Assembly (NCBI GenBank): GCA_023437485.1
Contig: JAEZGB010000127.1
Location: 1 to 7,785, forward strand
Direction: 5' to 3'
Origin: Bacteroidota bacterium
GTDB lineage: Bacteria; Bacteroidota; Bacteroidia; Flavobacteriales; Flavobacteriaceae
Length of the DNA stretch: 7,785 bases
The notes beneath the pieces were generated by a model. The model was not told where the DNA came from and ran no database searches. It was given only the letters and a program-made list of their open reading frames with translations. Both the position numbers and the translations under genes were made by a program. Below are positions 1-6,393 of this stretch, one piece after another. The stretch's first letter is position 1. The number at the start of each line of letters is the position of its first letter.

Positions 1-421
1 CATTTTTGGTGACGGTAAAAGTATCGGGGCTGGATGATCCGTTGGAAGCCCGCCCGGTCCAGTAAAGGCCTGCGTAAATGATATTTGAACACGTCGGGAT
101 CGCGCCATTCTCAGTAGAGAGCGAAAGGGTTGCCGATGATGAGTTCAAGGTTGTCGAAACCCCGTCAACATCCACGTAAACCATGGTGTTGTTGGAGTTG
201 TCGGACCCTGTTGCATAATTCTGCAGTGTCATGTTCGTGTTGCCGATCATGGCAAAGTCACCCTTGATATTGTAAATTTTCTTTGTAGGGGTGTACTGTG
301 AGGTCCTTTGCGTGAAAGGGACTCGCAACTGGGCCTGCACGTCGTGGACATTGCTGAAAAGCGCGATCACGACCAGTAGGTAGCAGGCAAGTTTAGTTGA
401 TAGAGAGTACAGATTTCTCAT
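1..421 (-). CDS. Start of a large secreted surface/adhesin-like protein (partial, C-terminus outside the window)
   Basis: The reading frame is open from ATG at 421 to the left edge, giving 140 residues and no stop. Residues 1-30 form a signal peptide: a basic start, a hydrophobic core (YLLVVIALF) and a likely cut after VQA at residue 30, leaving a mature start QLRVPF. The mature part contains RTSQYTPTKKIYNIKGDF, GNTNMTLQNYATGSDNSNN, MVYVDVDG and NIIYAGLYWTGRA. From memory, this is the N-terminal signature of very large flavobacterial extracellular proteins with repeated beta-sandwich domains and a C-terminal type IX sorting or gliding-motility domain. The repeats and sorting domain are not visible here, so export by type IX secretion is inferred. 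It starts 28 bases after the stop of the 164-residue secreted protein, so the two are probably co-transcribed. The Cys at residue 13 precedes the hydrophobic core and is not a lipobox. Confidence 0.82.
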   Translation of the reverse strand, partial: MRNLYSLSTKLACYLLVVIALFSNVHDVQAQLRVPFTQRTSQYTPTKKIYNIKGDFAMIGNTNMTLQNYATGSDNSNNTMVYVDVDGVSTTLNSSSATLSLSTENGAIPTCSNIIYAGLYWTGRASNGSSSPDTFTVTKN

Positions 422-449
422 GGTAAACGGTTTTGATTGGCGGGACTTT

Positions 450-944
450 TTAATTTGCCTTTTCTATGTTGTAGAAAACGGTGTAGGACGAATGATTGCT
501 CAGGGCATTGAAGATGTCGGTCGGAGTGCTGTTCACGGTGGACAGGATATAGACATACTTCATGTTGGGAAAGCCCGAGAGTAAGGATAAGTTGATGGGT
601 GATGATTTATCGGAAGCCGATTCGATCTTGATAAAAAGGGCTTCGGCCGAGGCTTTTGCCGCTGCTGGGAGGCTGTTTATGGCCTGCAACGAACTCGCGT
701 TGGCGTGCACCACTTTAGTGCCTTCGCCGTGAACGTTGATCTCGCTGCCGTTTACATATGCCGATGGCTGTACATCAAACAGGAGTTGGGCAGCGCGCGC
801 CGCATCGGGGTTGGAAGCTACCCGAGAGTGGCCGCTTCCCAAAAAATCCTGGATGTGCATCACTGACGCCTGGGATCTTTGTTGTGCCCAGCTTGAAACA
901 AACAGCAGCAACATGCTAATTGAGAGAAGTAATTTTTTTGTCAT
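450..944 (-). CDS. Small secreted protein of unknown function, upstream partner of the large surface protein
   Basis: This complete 164-residue protein has a clear signal peptide (MTKKLLLSISMLLLF core, likely cut after SSWA at residue 20, mature start QQRSQ). I see no lipobox, later membrane segment or known catalytic motif. The mature part carries MHIQDFLGSG, NPDAARAAQLLFDVQPSAYVNGSE and, near the C-terminus, FPNMKYVYILSTV and YTVFYNIEKAN. The C-terminal part suggests alternating strands and helices. I believe similar proteins precede giant secreted proteins in other flavobacteria, but I cannot name a family. At about 144 mature residues it is probably periplasmic or secreted, and could be a chaperone, anchor or accessory factor for its neighbour; that role rests only on the 28-base spacing and shared strand. 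The start at 944 is favoured because it gives the complete signal peptide. No convincing promoter was found upstream. Confidence 0.85.
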   Translation of the reverse strand: MTKKLLLSISMLLLFVSSWAQQRSQASVMHIQDFLGSGHSRVASNPDAARAAQLLFDVQPSAYVNGSEINVHGEGTKVVHANASSLQAINSLPAAAKASAEALFIKIESASDKSSPINLSLLSGFPNMKYVYILSTVNSTPTDIFNALSNHSSYTVFYNIEKAN

Positions 945-1021
945 CGCATTAGTGTTTAAAAAACAATCTTCATTGTTTGTAGATTAATGATGTTTGGGAA
1001 CGATTCATTTGATTTCCAAAC

Positions 1022-1037
1022 GGTCCCGAAAGGGGCC
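1022..1037 (+). other. GC-rich hairpin with a GAAA tetraloop
   Basis: GGTCCC-GAAA-GGGGCC can fold on the plus strand into a 6-bp stem with one G-U pair, closed by a GNRA-type tetraloop. It stands out in otherwise AT-rich DNA. No T-run follows on either strand, so it is not an intrinsic terminator. On the minus strand the loop is TTTC and one pair becomes an A-C mismatch, so the plus-strand fold is better. No plus-strand gene is known to be transcribed across it, so its role is open. Confidence 0.35.
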
Positions 1038-1308
1038 AGATCAGAATACGGTGCTAAAATAATGAGCGCTTGTAATCCTGATGCTTTTTTTCCACCAATA
1101 ACAGGAATACTCGATAAAAAGCCAATTTTTAGGCGTTTAGGGGTTTTCATTGTCGTATTCTAGTTAAAAAAGGACCATCACTGAAATATTTCTATTAATG
1201 TACTTATAACGAATTCATAATGAGTACAAAACCAATTCACGGTCAATTTTCAGTCGAAATTATGCGGTTGAAATTTACTAACCAAGAAAAATATCGATAA
1301 AGTGCTTA

Positions 1309-1332
1309 AAAAGTGCGATAAAATGCACTTTT
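1309..1332. repeat. Perfect 8-bp inverted repeat with an 8-base spacer
   Basis: AAAAGTGC (1309-1316) and GCACTTTT (1325-1332) are exact reverse complements around GATAAAAT. The left arm is preceded by a direct copy of AAAGTGC at 1299-1305, 11 bases upstream of the copy at 1310-1316. As DNA this is a plausible operator for a dimeric regulator. As RNA it would be a modest hairpin ending in four Ts, too weak for a confident terminator. It overlaps the first two copies of the CGATAAAnTGCA motif. Confidence 0.4.
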
Positions 1333-1386
1333 ACCCGTATTCTGTAACCAATTTATTACAAAAATTATCGACGAACTGCATCTTTA

Positions 1387-1419
1387 TTGTACTGCCCAAG
1401 ACCGCATTGTTCAATTTTG
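1387..1419 (+). promoter_or_regulatory. Possible Bacteroidota-type promoter for sixA-ppk1-ppx
   Basis: TTG at 1387-1389 is followed after 22 bases by CAATTTTG at 1412-1419, which differs from the Bacteroidota -7 consensus TAnnTTTG in one base. Transcription would begin near 1425, leaving an untranslated leader of about 20 bases before the ATG at 1445. Copies of the CGATAAAnTGCA motif lie just upstream (1369-1380) and downstream (1431-1442) of it. Confidence 0.3.
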
Positions 1420-1444
1420 GGTAAATTGCCCGATAAACTGCATT

Positions 1445-1948
1445 ATGAAAAAGCTCGTTCTAATTCGACACGGAAAATCTGATTGGACCTTAGGGCTCGA
1501 TGACCATAAACGGCCATTGACCACCCGGGGAATGGAGGATGCCGGAAACGTTGCCCGGGCAGCGGCGCAAATGGCCGGTGCCAGCCCGATGATATTTTCC
1601 AGTACGGCGCGGCGTGCACTTGAAACTGCCGTGATTTTCGCGCGGGGGTGGGGCCTTGAAGCGTCAGATATAATTTTTGACGATGCGCTTTACACCTTTG
1701 GGCACGACAAATTGCGCGATTTCATCGGCACAATACCGGATCATGTTGAAAAGGCTTTTATTTTCGGGCATAATGAGGCTATTACGGATTTTGTCAATAA
1801 ATTTGGAAATATTTACATTGACAATGTCCCCACTTCGGGTTTGGTGGAACTCCTGCTGCCAACTGATTCTTGGCGCCACATCGGGCGCGGAACCACCGGG
1901 GTTGTCTTATTTCCGAAAGATTTAAAAAATGGCCAACACGACCTATAA
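1445..1948 (+). CDS. sixA: SixA-type histidine phosphatase family protein
   Basis: This 167-residue protein belongs to the histidine phosphatase (phosphoglycerate mutase-like) superfamily. The N-terminal LIRHGKSDW carries the RHG motif with the catalytic His9 (Arg8 and Gly10 beside it). SSTARRALETA holds the second conserved arginine (Arg57), and FGHNEA supplies the second active-site histidine (His109). Length and motif order fit the SixA subgroup, whose Escherichia coli member removes phosphate from phosphohistidine on ArcB and on phosphotransfer proteins. The substrate here is unknown. There is no signal peptide, so it is cytoplasmic. The stop overlaps the start of ppk1 by 20 bases, which suggests translational coupling. 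PPK1 works through a phosphohistidine, so a role in resetting or tuning PPK1 is conceivable, but that is inference. A small-molecule phosphatase is an equally open alternative. Confidence 0.9.
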   Translation: MKKLVLIRHGKSDWTLGLDDHKRPLTTRGMEDAGNVARAAAQMAGASPMIFSSTARRALETAVIFARGWGLEASDIIFDDALYTFGHDKLRDFIGTIPDHVEKAFIFGHNEAITDFVNKFGNIYIDNVPTSGLVELLLPTDSWRHIGRGTTGVVLFPKDLKNGQHDL

Positions 1949-4034
1949 GTACATCGACCGCGAAAAAAGCTGGCTCGCCTTTAATGCGCGCGTTTTGCAG
2001 GAAGCAGGCGACGAAACCGTTCCACTCCTTGACCGCCTCAGGTTTCTGGGGATATTTTCAAACAACCTTGACGAGTTTTTCCGCGTCAGGTTTGCCGCCA
2101 TCAGGCGGTTGAGCCAATCGGGAAAATCCGGTGCAAAAGTCCTCGGTGGCATTTCGGCCACGCAACTGGTAAAGGACATCACCGAGATCGTGATCCAGCA
2201 ACAATCTGAAAGCCTCAGGATCCTGAACGTCATTGAGAGCAAGCTTGAAAAGGAGGGGATCTTCATCATCAATGAAAACGAACTTTCAAAGGAGCAGGAA
2301 AATTTTGTCCGGGACTTTTTTATCCAAAAGGTCAGCCCGGCGCTGGTGACCATCATCCTCAATGACCTCACCGAATTCCCTTTGCTCAGGGACACCTCGG
2401 GGTATCTCGCGGTAAAACTGGTGATGCGCCAGGAACGCTCTGGTTTGCTGGGGCTCAAGTCCAAACCCGAGGTCCGTTACGCCGTGATCGAGATCCCAAA
2501 GACCATCAACCGGTTTGTGGTGCTTCCGCCGGTTGCCGACAAGCAATACGTGATCCTATTGGACGATGTGATCCGGTTTAACCTTTCCAGCATCTTCAAC
2601 ATTTTTGATTATGAAAGCGTTTCGGCGCACATGATCAAGATTACCCGCGACGCCGAACTCGACATTGATTCTGACATGAGCAAGTCGATGCTGCAAAAAA
2701 TTGCCAGCAGTGTCAAGGAACGGCGCGAGGGCGAACCGGTACGATTTGTATATGACCAGTCCATCGGCAAGGATACCCTGCGATTTTTCCTGGCCAACAT
2801 GGGGATCACGGCTTCAGACAGCATTATCCCGGGCGGGCGCTACCACAACCGCCGCGATTATATGGATTTTCCCAACCTGGGGAGGTTTGACCTTCTCTAC
2901 AAGCCCAAGACCCCGCTGCCTGTTGACGGCCTTAGCCTTGACGGGAGCATACTGCACAAGATCGCCAGGCAGGATTACCTGGTCAACGCGCCCTACCAAT
3001 CGTTTTCCTATATTATCAAATTCCTTCGCGAGGCGGCACTTGACCCTCGGGTTACGGCTATCCGGATTACCCTGTACAGGCTTGCTAAAAATTCGCAGAT
3101 TGTCAGCTCGCTCATCAATGCGGCCAAGAACGGCAAGAAAGTGGTGGTGCAGATTGAACTTCAGGCGCGCTTTGACGAGGCCAGCAATATCAGTTATGCC
3201 GAGCAGATGCAGACCGAAGGGATCGAACTTATTTTTGGTATCAAAGGGCTGAAAGTGCACAGCAAGATTTGCGTGATTGACCGGATCGAGCAGGGCAAGT
3301 TGCGGCGCTACGGGCTTATTTCGACCGGTAATTTCAACGAGGTTACTTCAAGGGTCTACACCGATGTGACCTTGTTTACCAGCCATCAGCAAATCCTTAA
3401 GGACGTATCAAAGGTCTTTGACTTTTTTGATGTCAATTACCGCGTTTACCGCTACAAGCACCTGATTGTTTCGCCACACTATACACGCACCAAATTCTAC
3501 AAGCTTATCGACCGGGAAATCGCCAATGCCCGGGCGGGCCAACAAGCCTACATCTGGCTCAAGATGAACAGCCTGAGCGATTTTGAGATGATCAACAAGC
3601 TTTACGATGCCAGCAACGCGGGGGTAAAGATCCGGCTCGTGGTCCGGGGCATTTGTTCACTGATCCCGGGAGTCAGGGGAATGAGCGAAAATATTGAGGC
3701 GGTGAGCATTGTGGACCGATATCTGGAACATTCGCGCGTTTACATCTTTGGGGCCGGGGGAGATCCGGAGGTGTTCATTTCCTCGGCCGATTTCATGACC
3801 CGGAATCTTGACGGACGTGTCGAGGTGACCTGCCCCATCTATGATCCGCGCATCCGCAAGGAACTTATCGACACCTTTAACGTGGGTTGGAAGGGCAATG
3901 TCAAGGCACGCTATCATTCGGCCAAACTGGACAACAAGTACCGGGTTCGTGGCGAACAGCCTGTTTTCCGGGCTCAACTTGAAACCTATAATTATTACCG
4001 CGACCGCCTGGAGGTGATCACTGAAAATATATGA
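1929..4034 (+). CDS. ppk1: Polyphosphate kinase 1
   Basis: PPK1 transfers the terminal phosphate of ATP onto a growing polyphosphate chain, reversibly, through an autophosphorylated histidine. At 701 residues it has the usual family length, with all four regions. The N-terminal domain opens with YIDREKSWLAFNARVLQEA and contains FLGIFSNNLDEFFRVR; a middle domain and two phospholipase-D-like C-terminal domains follow. The key residues are visible: His444 in GLKVHSKICVID (the phosphorylated histidine, equivalent to E. coli His435), His601 in YLEHSRVYIFG (equivalent to His592), and the metal-binding arginines Arg384 (TLYRLA) and Arg414 (ELQARFDEASN). ISSADFMTRNLDGRVEV is also typical. The ATG at 1929 follows an A-rich stretch and lies inside the end of sixA, which suggests coupled translation. 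The enzyme is intact and should be active. An 84-base gap separates it from ppx on the same strand. Confidence 0.97.
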   Translation: MANTTYKYIDREKSWLAFNARVLQEAGDETVPLLDRLRFLGIFSNNLDEFFRVRFAAIRRLSQSGKSGAKVLGGISATQLVKDITEIVIQQQSESLRILNVIESKLEKEGIFIINENELSKEQENFVRDFFIQKVSPALVTIILNDLTEFPLLRDTSGYLAVKLVMRQERSGLLGLKSKPEVRYAVIEIPKTINRFVVLPPVADKQYVILLDDVIRFNLSSIFNIFDYESVSAHMIKITRDAELDIDSDMSKSMLQKIASSVKERREGEPVRFVYDQSIGKDTLRFFLANMGITASDSIIPGGRYHNRRDYMDFPNLGRFDLLYKPKTPLPVDGLSLDGSILHKIARQDYLVNAPYQSFSYIIKFLREAALDPRVTAIRITLYRLAKNSQIVSSLINAAKNGKKVVVQIELQARFDEASNISYAEQMQTEGIELIFGIKGLKVHSKICVIDRIEQGKLRRYGLISTGNFNEVTSRVYTDVTLFTSHQQILKDVSKVFDFFDVNYRVYRYKHLIVSPHYTRTKFYKLIDREIANARAGQQAYIWLKMNSLSDFEMINKLYDASNAGVKIRLVVRGICSLIPGVRGMSENIEAVSIVDRYLEHSRVYIFGAGGDPEVFISSADFMTRNLDGRVEVTCPIYDPRIRKELIDTFNVGWKGNVKARYHSAKLDNKYRVRGEQPVFRAQLETYNYYRDRLEVITENI

Positions 4035-4118
4035 TGCCGAACTTTGTAAATTTTTATCTGATTCAAATAACGCCGCCGGCCCCGGTTGCCTTAATTTGCG
4101 TTGGAAAGACCCATTGAC

Positions 4119-5048
4119 ATGCCTGAACCCATTATCGAACAATCCAAAAACAAAGAAAAGATTACCATCCGCAAGTTTGCCGCGGTCGACATCGGCTCCA
4201 ATGCCATGCGATTGCTGGTATCCAACGTAGTTGAAGAAGCGGGCCGCGACACCCAATTCAACAAAAGTTCACTGGTCAGGGTTCCCATCAGGCTGGGACA
4301 GGACTCCTTTACGACAGGTCGGATATCAGAAGAGAACATCCTGCGCATTTCGGACGCAATGCTGGCCTATCGGCTTTTGATGAAGATCCACAAGGTCGAG
4401 AAGTTCATGGCCTGTGCCACATCGGCCATGCGAGAAGCTTCAAATGCACCGGAAGTTGTGGCGCGGGTTAAGGCCCATTCGGGTGTCGAGATCGAAATCA
4501 TTGACGGCAAAAAGGAAGCGGCAATCATCGCCCAGACTGACCTTCATCATCTCTTGCGCACCGAGCAGACTTATTTGTACGTCGATGTGGGCGGCGGAAG
4601 CACTGAATTTTCGCTTTTTTCAAATGCACGTATGGTTGCTTCCAGATCATTCAGGATTGGTACGGTGCGCCTTCTCAACAACAAGGCCGATGACGATGTG
4701 TGGCAGGAAATCCAGGATTGGATCACCGGAAATTGCAAACCGTTTGACAATGTGACCATGATTGGTTCAGGCGGAAACATCAACAAGATTTTCAAAATGT
4801 CAGGCAAGGCGCAGGAACAACCGCTGTCCTACATGTACCTTCACAACCAATTCAACACCCTCAATGCGCTTACCTATGAGCAACGGGTTTTTGACCTTGG
4901 ACTAAACCCCGACCGCGCCGACGTGATCATCCCGGCGCTCAAAATTTACCTCAATGCGATGAAGTGGAGCGGTGCCCGAAAAATCTTTGTCCCCAAAATC
5001 GGGCTCTCGGACGGCATCATCAAAGCGCTTTATTACGGCCGGGTCTGA
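4119..5048 (+). CDS. ppx: Exopolyphosphatase of the PPX/GppA family, short form
   Basis: The protein belongs to the ASKHA-fold PPX/GppA family, which removes terminal phosphates from polyphosphate or hydrolyses pppGpp. Counting from ATG 4119 (309 residues), AAVDIGSNAMRLLV (21-34) is the first phosphate-binding loop and ATSAMREASN (100-109) is conserved. Glu133 in IDGKKEA matches the catalytic Glu121 of E. coli PPX. YVDVGGGSTEF (154-164) is the second loop and IGSGGN (215-220) the third. It ends at GLSDGIIKALYYGRV and lacks the C-terminal HD-type region of the roughly 500-residue enterobacterial enzymes, so it is the short two-lobed form. An in-frame TTG at 4101 would add six residues, but ATG 4119 is preferred: GGAAAG at 4103-4108 sits 10 bases ahead as a ribosome site. 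Position after ppk1 favours polyphosphate hydrolysis; pppGpp hydrolysis cannot be excluded. Confidence 0.92.
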   Translation: MPEPIIEQSKNKEKITIRKFAAVDIGSNAMRLLVSNVVEEAGRDTQFNKSSLVRVPIRLGQDSFTTGRISEENILRISDAMLAYRLLMKIHKVEKFMACATSAMREASNAPEVVARVKAHSGVEIEIIDGKKEAAIIAQTDLHHLLRTEQTYLYVDVGGGSTEFSLFSNARMVASRSFRIGTVRLLNNKADDDVWQEIQDWITGNCKPFDNVTMIGSGGNINKIFKMSGKAQEQPLSYMYLHNQFNTLNALTYEQRVFDLGLNPDRADVIIPALKIYLNAMKWSGARKIFVPKIGLSDGIIKALYYGRV

Positions 5049-5098
5049 CTGCCAGCCTTCGACAAATGTAACGACCAAAAGGTTTAACGTTTTTGGAA

Positions 5099-5132
5099 CC
5101 ATTGTTTACTGCAAACAACTGGATGCTTTTTT
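5099..5132 (+). terminator. Weak terminator-like hairpin after ppx
   Basis: CCA-TTGTTT (5099-5107, reading through A5101) can pair with AAACAA-C-TGG (5113-5122) around the loop ACTGC, with one bulged C at 5119. A run of six Ts follows at 5127-5132 after four bases. The stem is AT-rich and the T-run is offset, so termination would be inefficient. An alternative 6-bp stem, CCAAAA (5075-5080) with TTTTGG (5091-5096), lies just upstream. Position between two separate-looking transcription units supports the call. Confidence 0.3.
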
Positions 5133-5133
5133 G

Positions 5134-5141
5134 TACTTTTA
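5134..5141 (+). promoter_or_regulatory. Possible -7 promoter element for the sugar dehydrogenase gene
   Basis: TACTTTTA differs from the Bacteroidota -7 consensus TAnnTTTG in the last base only and lies 22 bases before the ATG at 5164. I cannot find a good TTG or TTTG at the expected distance upstream; the nearest TTG (5102-5104) is about 29 bases away. The call is therefore weak. Confidence 0.27.
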
Positions 5142-5163
5142 AGTAAATCAAAACCAGCCCAGT

Positions 5164-6393
5164 ATGAAATCAATCGCTTATTTAAGCCTGGCCGTTTCGT
5201 TTTTGTGCGCATGCGGAAACAAGGCAACATCGCAACAAGAGCCCGTCTCAGGGCCTGATGGCAAATACCCGCCGGTGGAAACCCAGGATCGCGTTACTGA
5301 TTACAAGCCCGCATTTGAAGGGCAGACCCGCGTAGCCGGAGTACGCACCACCACGCCGTACACCGTTAAGGTTATCAATACGACCCTTGCAAGGCCCTGG
5401 GCGGTCACAGCTTTTGATGAGCGGCGGCTGATAATCACTGAAAAGGAAGGCAAGATCAGGATCGTGGACCATGAGGGCGATCTCGGTGCCCCGATTGGAG
5501 GCGTTCCCGCAGTTGACGCCACCGGCCAGGGCGGCCTGCTGGACATCGCGCTGGATCCCAATTTTGCCACCAACCGAATGCTGTACTGGACGTTTTCGGA
5601 GCCTCGCGGAAAGGGCAATTTGACCGCTGTGGCAAAAGGCAAACTCTCGGCTGACGAGAAGAGGCTTGAAGGCGTAACCGTGATTTTTCGGGCAACACCT
5701 GCCTATGATGGCGACAAGCATTACGGTTCACGAATCGCATTTGATGGCGATGGCAACCTGTTTGTTTCCACCGGTGAAAGATCGGACATTGAAACCCGGC
5801 CACAGGCCCAGTGGCTCAATTCGGGGCTTGGAAAAATCGTCAGGATAGACCGTGACGGCAAAGCGGTGCCCGGAAACCCGTTTACCGGCCAGAAAGACGC
5901 GATGCCCGAAATTTGGTCCTATGGCCACCGCAATGTGCAAGGACTGGCAATCCACCCGGAAACCGGCGCGCTTTGGAACAATGAAATGGGGCCCAAGGGC
6001 GGCGATGAACTCAACCTGATCTCGGCCGGCAAGAATTACGGTTGGCCGACCATTACCTACGGAGTGGAGTACAGCGGCAAAAAGATCGGCGAGGGCATTA
6101 CACAAAAGGCCGGAATGGAACAGCCTGTGTATTATTGGGACCCTGTGGTATCGTCAAGCGGAATGACGTTTTATTCTGCCGGCAACATACCCGAATGGAA
6201 GAACAACCTGTTTATCGGCGGGCTCAGCAGCCGGCATATCGTCCGGCTGGTCATTGAGGGTAACCGGGTGACAGGCGAGGAGCGTTTGCTTGCTGATCAG
6301 GGTGACCGCTTCCGGGACGTGGCGCAAGGCAACGATGGCGCGCTTTACGCTATATCGGACGAAGGCAGGCTTTTCCGGATCGCGGCCCAGTAA
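5164..6393 (+). CDS. PQQ-dependent sugar dehydrogenase family lipoprotein
   Basis: This 409-residue protein has a lipoprotein signal with lipobox LCAC (cysteine at residue 17), then a linker and a six-bladed beta-propeller of the glucose/sorbosone dehydrogenase family. These enzymes oxidise sugars with the cofactor PQQ. Family motifs appear in order: LARPWAVTAF (75-84), GQGGLLDIALDPNF (121-134), KHYGSR with the probable catalytic His186, WSYGHRNVQG with Arg256, GPKGGDELNLI (276-286), NYGWP (291-295) and DRFRDV (381-386). Length and motif order match soluble aldose sugar dehydrogenases such as E. coli YliI. The residues after the lipid cysteine (GNKATS) are not acidic, so the surface-export signal of Bacteroidota lipoproteins seems absent, and a periplasmic location is more likely. 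The sugar substrate cannot be read from the sequence. The stop directly abuts the stop of the convergent gene. Confidence 0.92.
   Translation: MKSIAYLSLAVSFLCACGNKATSQQEPVSGPDGKYPPVETQDRVTDYKPAFEGQTRVAGVRTTTPYTVKVINTTLARPWAVTAFDERRLIITEKEGKIRIVDHEGDLGAPIGGVPAVDATGQGGLLDIALDPNFATNRMLYWTFSEPRGKGNLTAVAKGKLSADEKRLEGVTVIFRATPAYDGDKHYGSRIAFDGDGNLFVSTGERSDIETRPQAQWLNSGLGKIVRIDRDGKAVPGNPFTGQKDAMPEIWSYGHRNVQGLAIHPETGALWNNEMGPKGGDELNLISAGKNYGWPTITYGVEYSGKKIGEGITQKAGMEQPVYYWDPVVSSSGMTFYSAGNIPEWKNNLFIGGLSSRHIVRLVIEGNRVTGEERLLADQGDRFRDVAQGNDGALYAISDEGRLFRIAAQ

Larger units (their letters stand above)
1295..1442 (+). repeat. Four imperfect direct repeats of CGATAAAnTGCA upstream of the sixA-ppk1-ppx cassette
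   Basis: The copies are CGATAAAGTGCT (1295-1306), CGATAAAATGCA (1316-1327), CGACGAACTGCA (1369-1380) and CGATAAACTGCA (1431-1442). The last ends two bases before the ATG at 1445. Start-to-start distances are 21, 53 and 62 bases, close to 2, 5 and 6 turns of the helix, which would put all four on one face. A weaker fifth match, CGATAAAAAGCC, lies at 1112-1123. The arrangement resembles a multi-site operator for a regulator of the downstream cassette. The motif was picked after looking, so chance similarity in AT-rich DNA is possible. Confidence 0.4.
945..1444. other. 500-base AT-rich divergent intergenic region
   Basis: This spacer separates the minus-strand secreted-protein pair from the plus-strand polyphosphate cassette and is clearly more AT-rich than the flanking genes. 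It holds a 7-bp hairpin at 961-978 (AAACAAT, loop CTTC, ATTGTTT) which on the minus strand is followed by a short T-run just before the gene starting at 944. It also holds a GC-rich tetraloop hairpin at 1022-1037, four imperfect copies of a CGATAAAnTGCA motif between 1295 and 1442, an 8-bp inverted repeat at 1309-1332 and a possible promoter at 1387-1419. A 64-codon minus-strand open frame (956-1150) is not convincing as a gene. I see no tRNA, known riboswitch or mobile-element end. The room available would allow a long leader or a small RNA, but nothing proves one. Confidence 0.7.

Noticed and set aside
956..1150. 64-codon minus-strand open frame just upstream of the secreted-protein gene
   Set aside because: It lies in AT-rich spacer, has no recognisable domain or signal peptide, no clear promoter or ribosome site, and ends in a hairpin-forming stretch. 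It could be a leader peptide or a remnant, but the sequence does not support a gene call.
1664..3260. Long open frames in other frames and on the opposite strand across sixA and ppk1
   Set aside because: They are shadows of strongly conserved real genes, lack recognisable motifs, and have arginine- or serine-rich out-of-frame composition.
4071..4085. GC-rich run between ppk1 and ppx as a terminator
   Set aside because: The CCGG repeats could pair only with a two-base loop, and no T-run follows. It does not form a credible terminator, so ppk1 and ppx may share a transcript.
4091..4098. TTAATTTG as an internal promoter element for ppx
   Set aside because: It is one base from TAnnTTTG, but no TTG or TTTG lies 17-23 bases upstream. 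The nearest TTTG (4043-4046) is 44 bases away.
4101..4118. TTG start for ppx giving six extra residues
   Set aside because: ATG at 4119 has a purine-rich site (GGAAAG) ten bases ahead. The extra residues add nothing to the fold, whose conserved part begins about 20 residues after the ATG.
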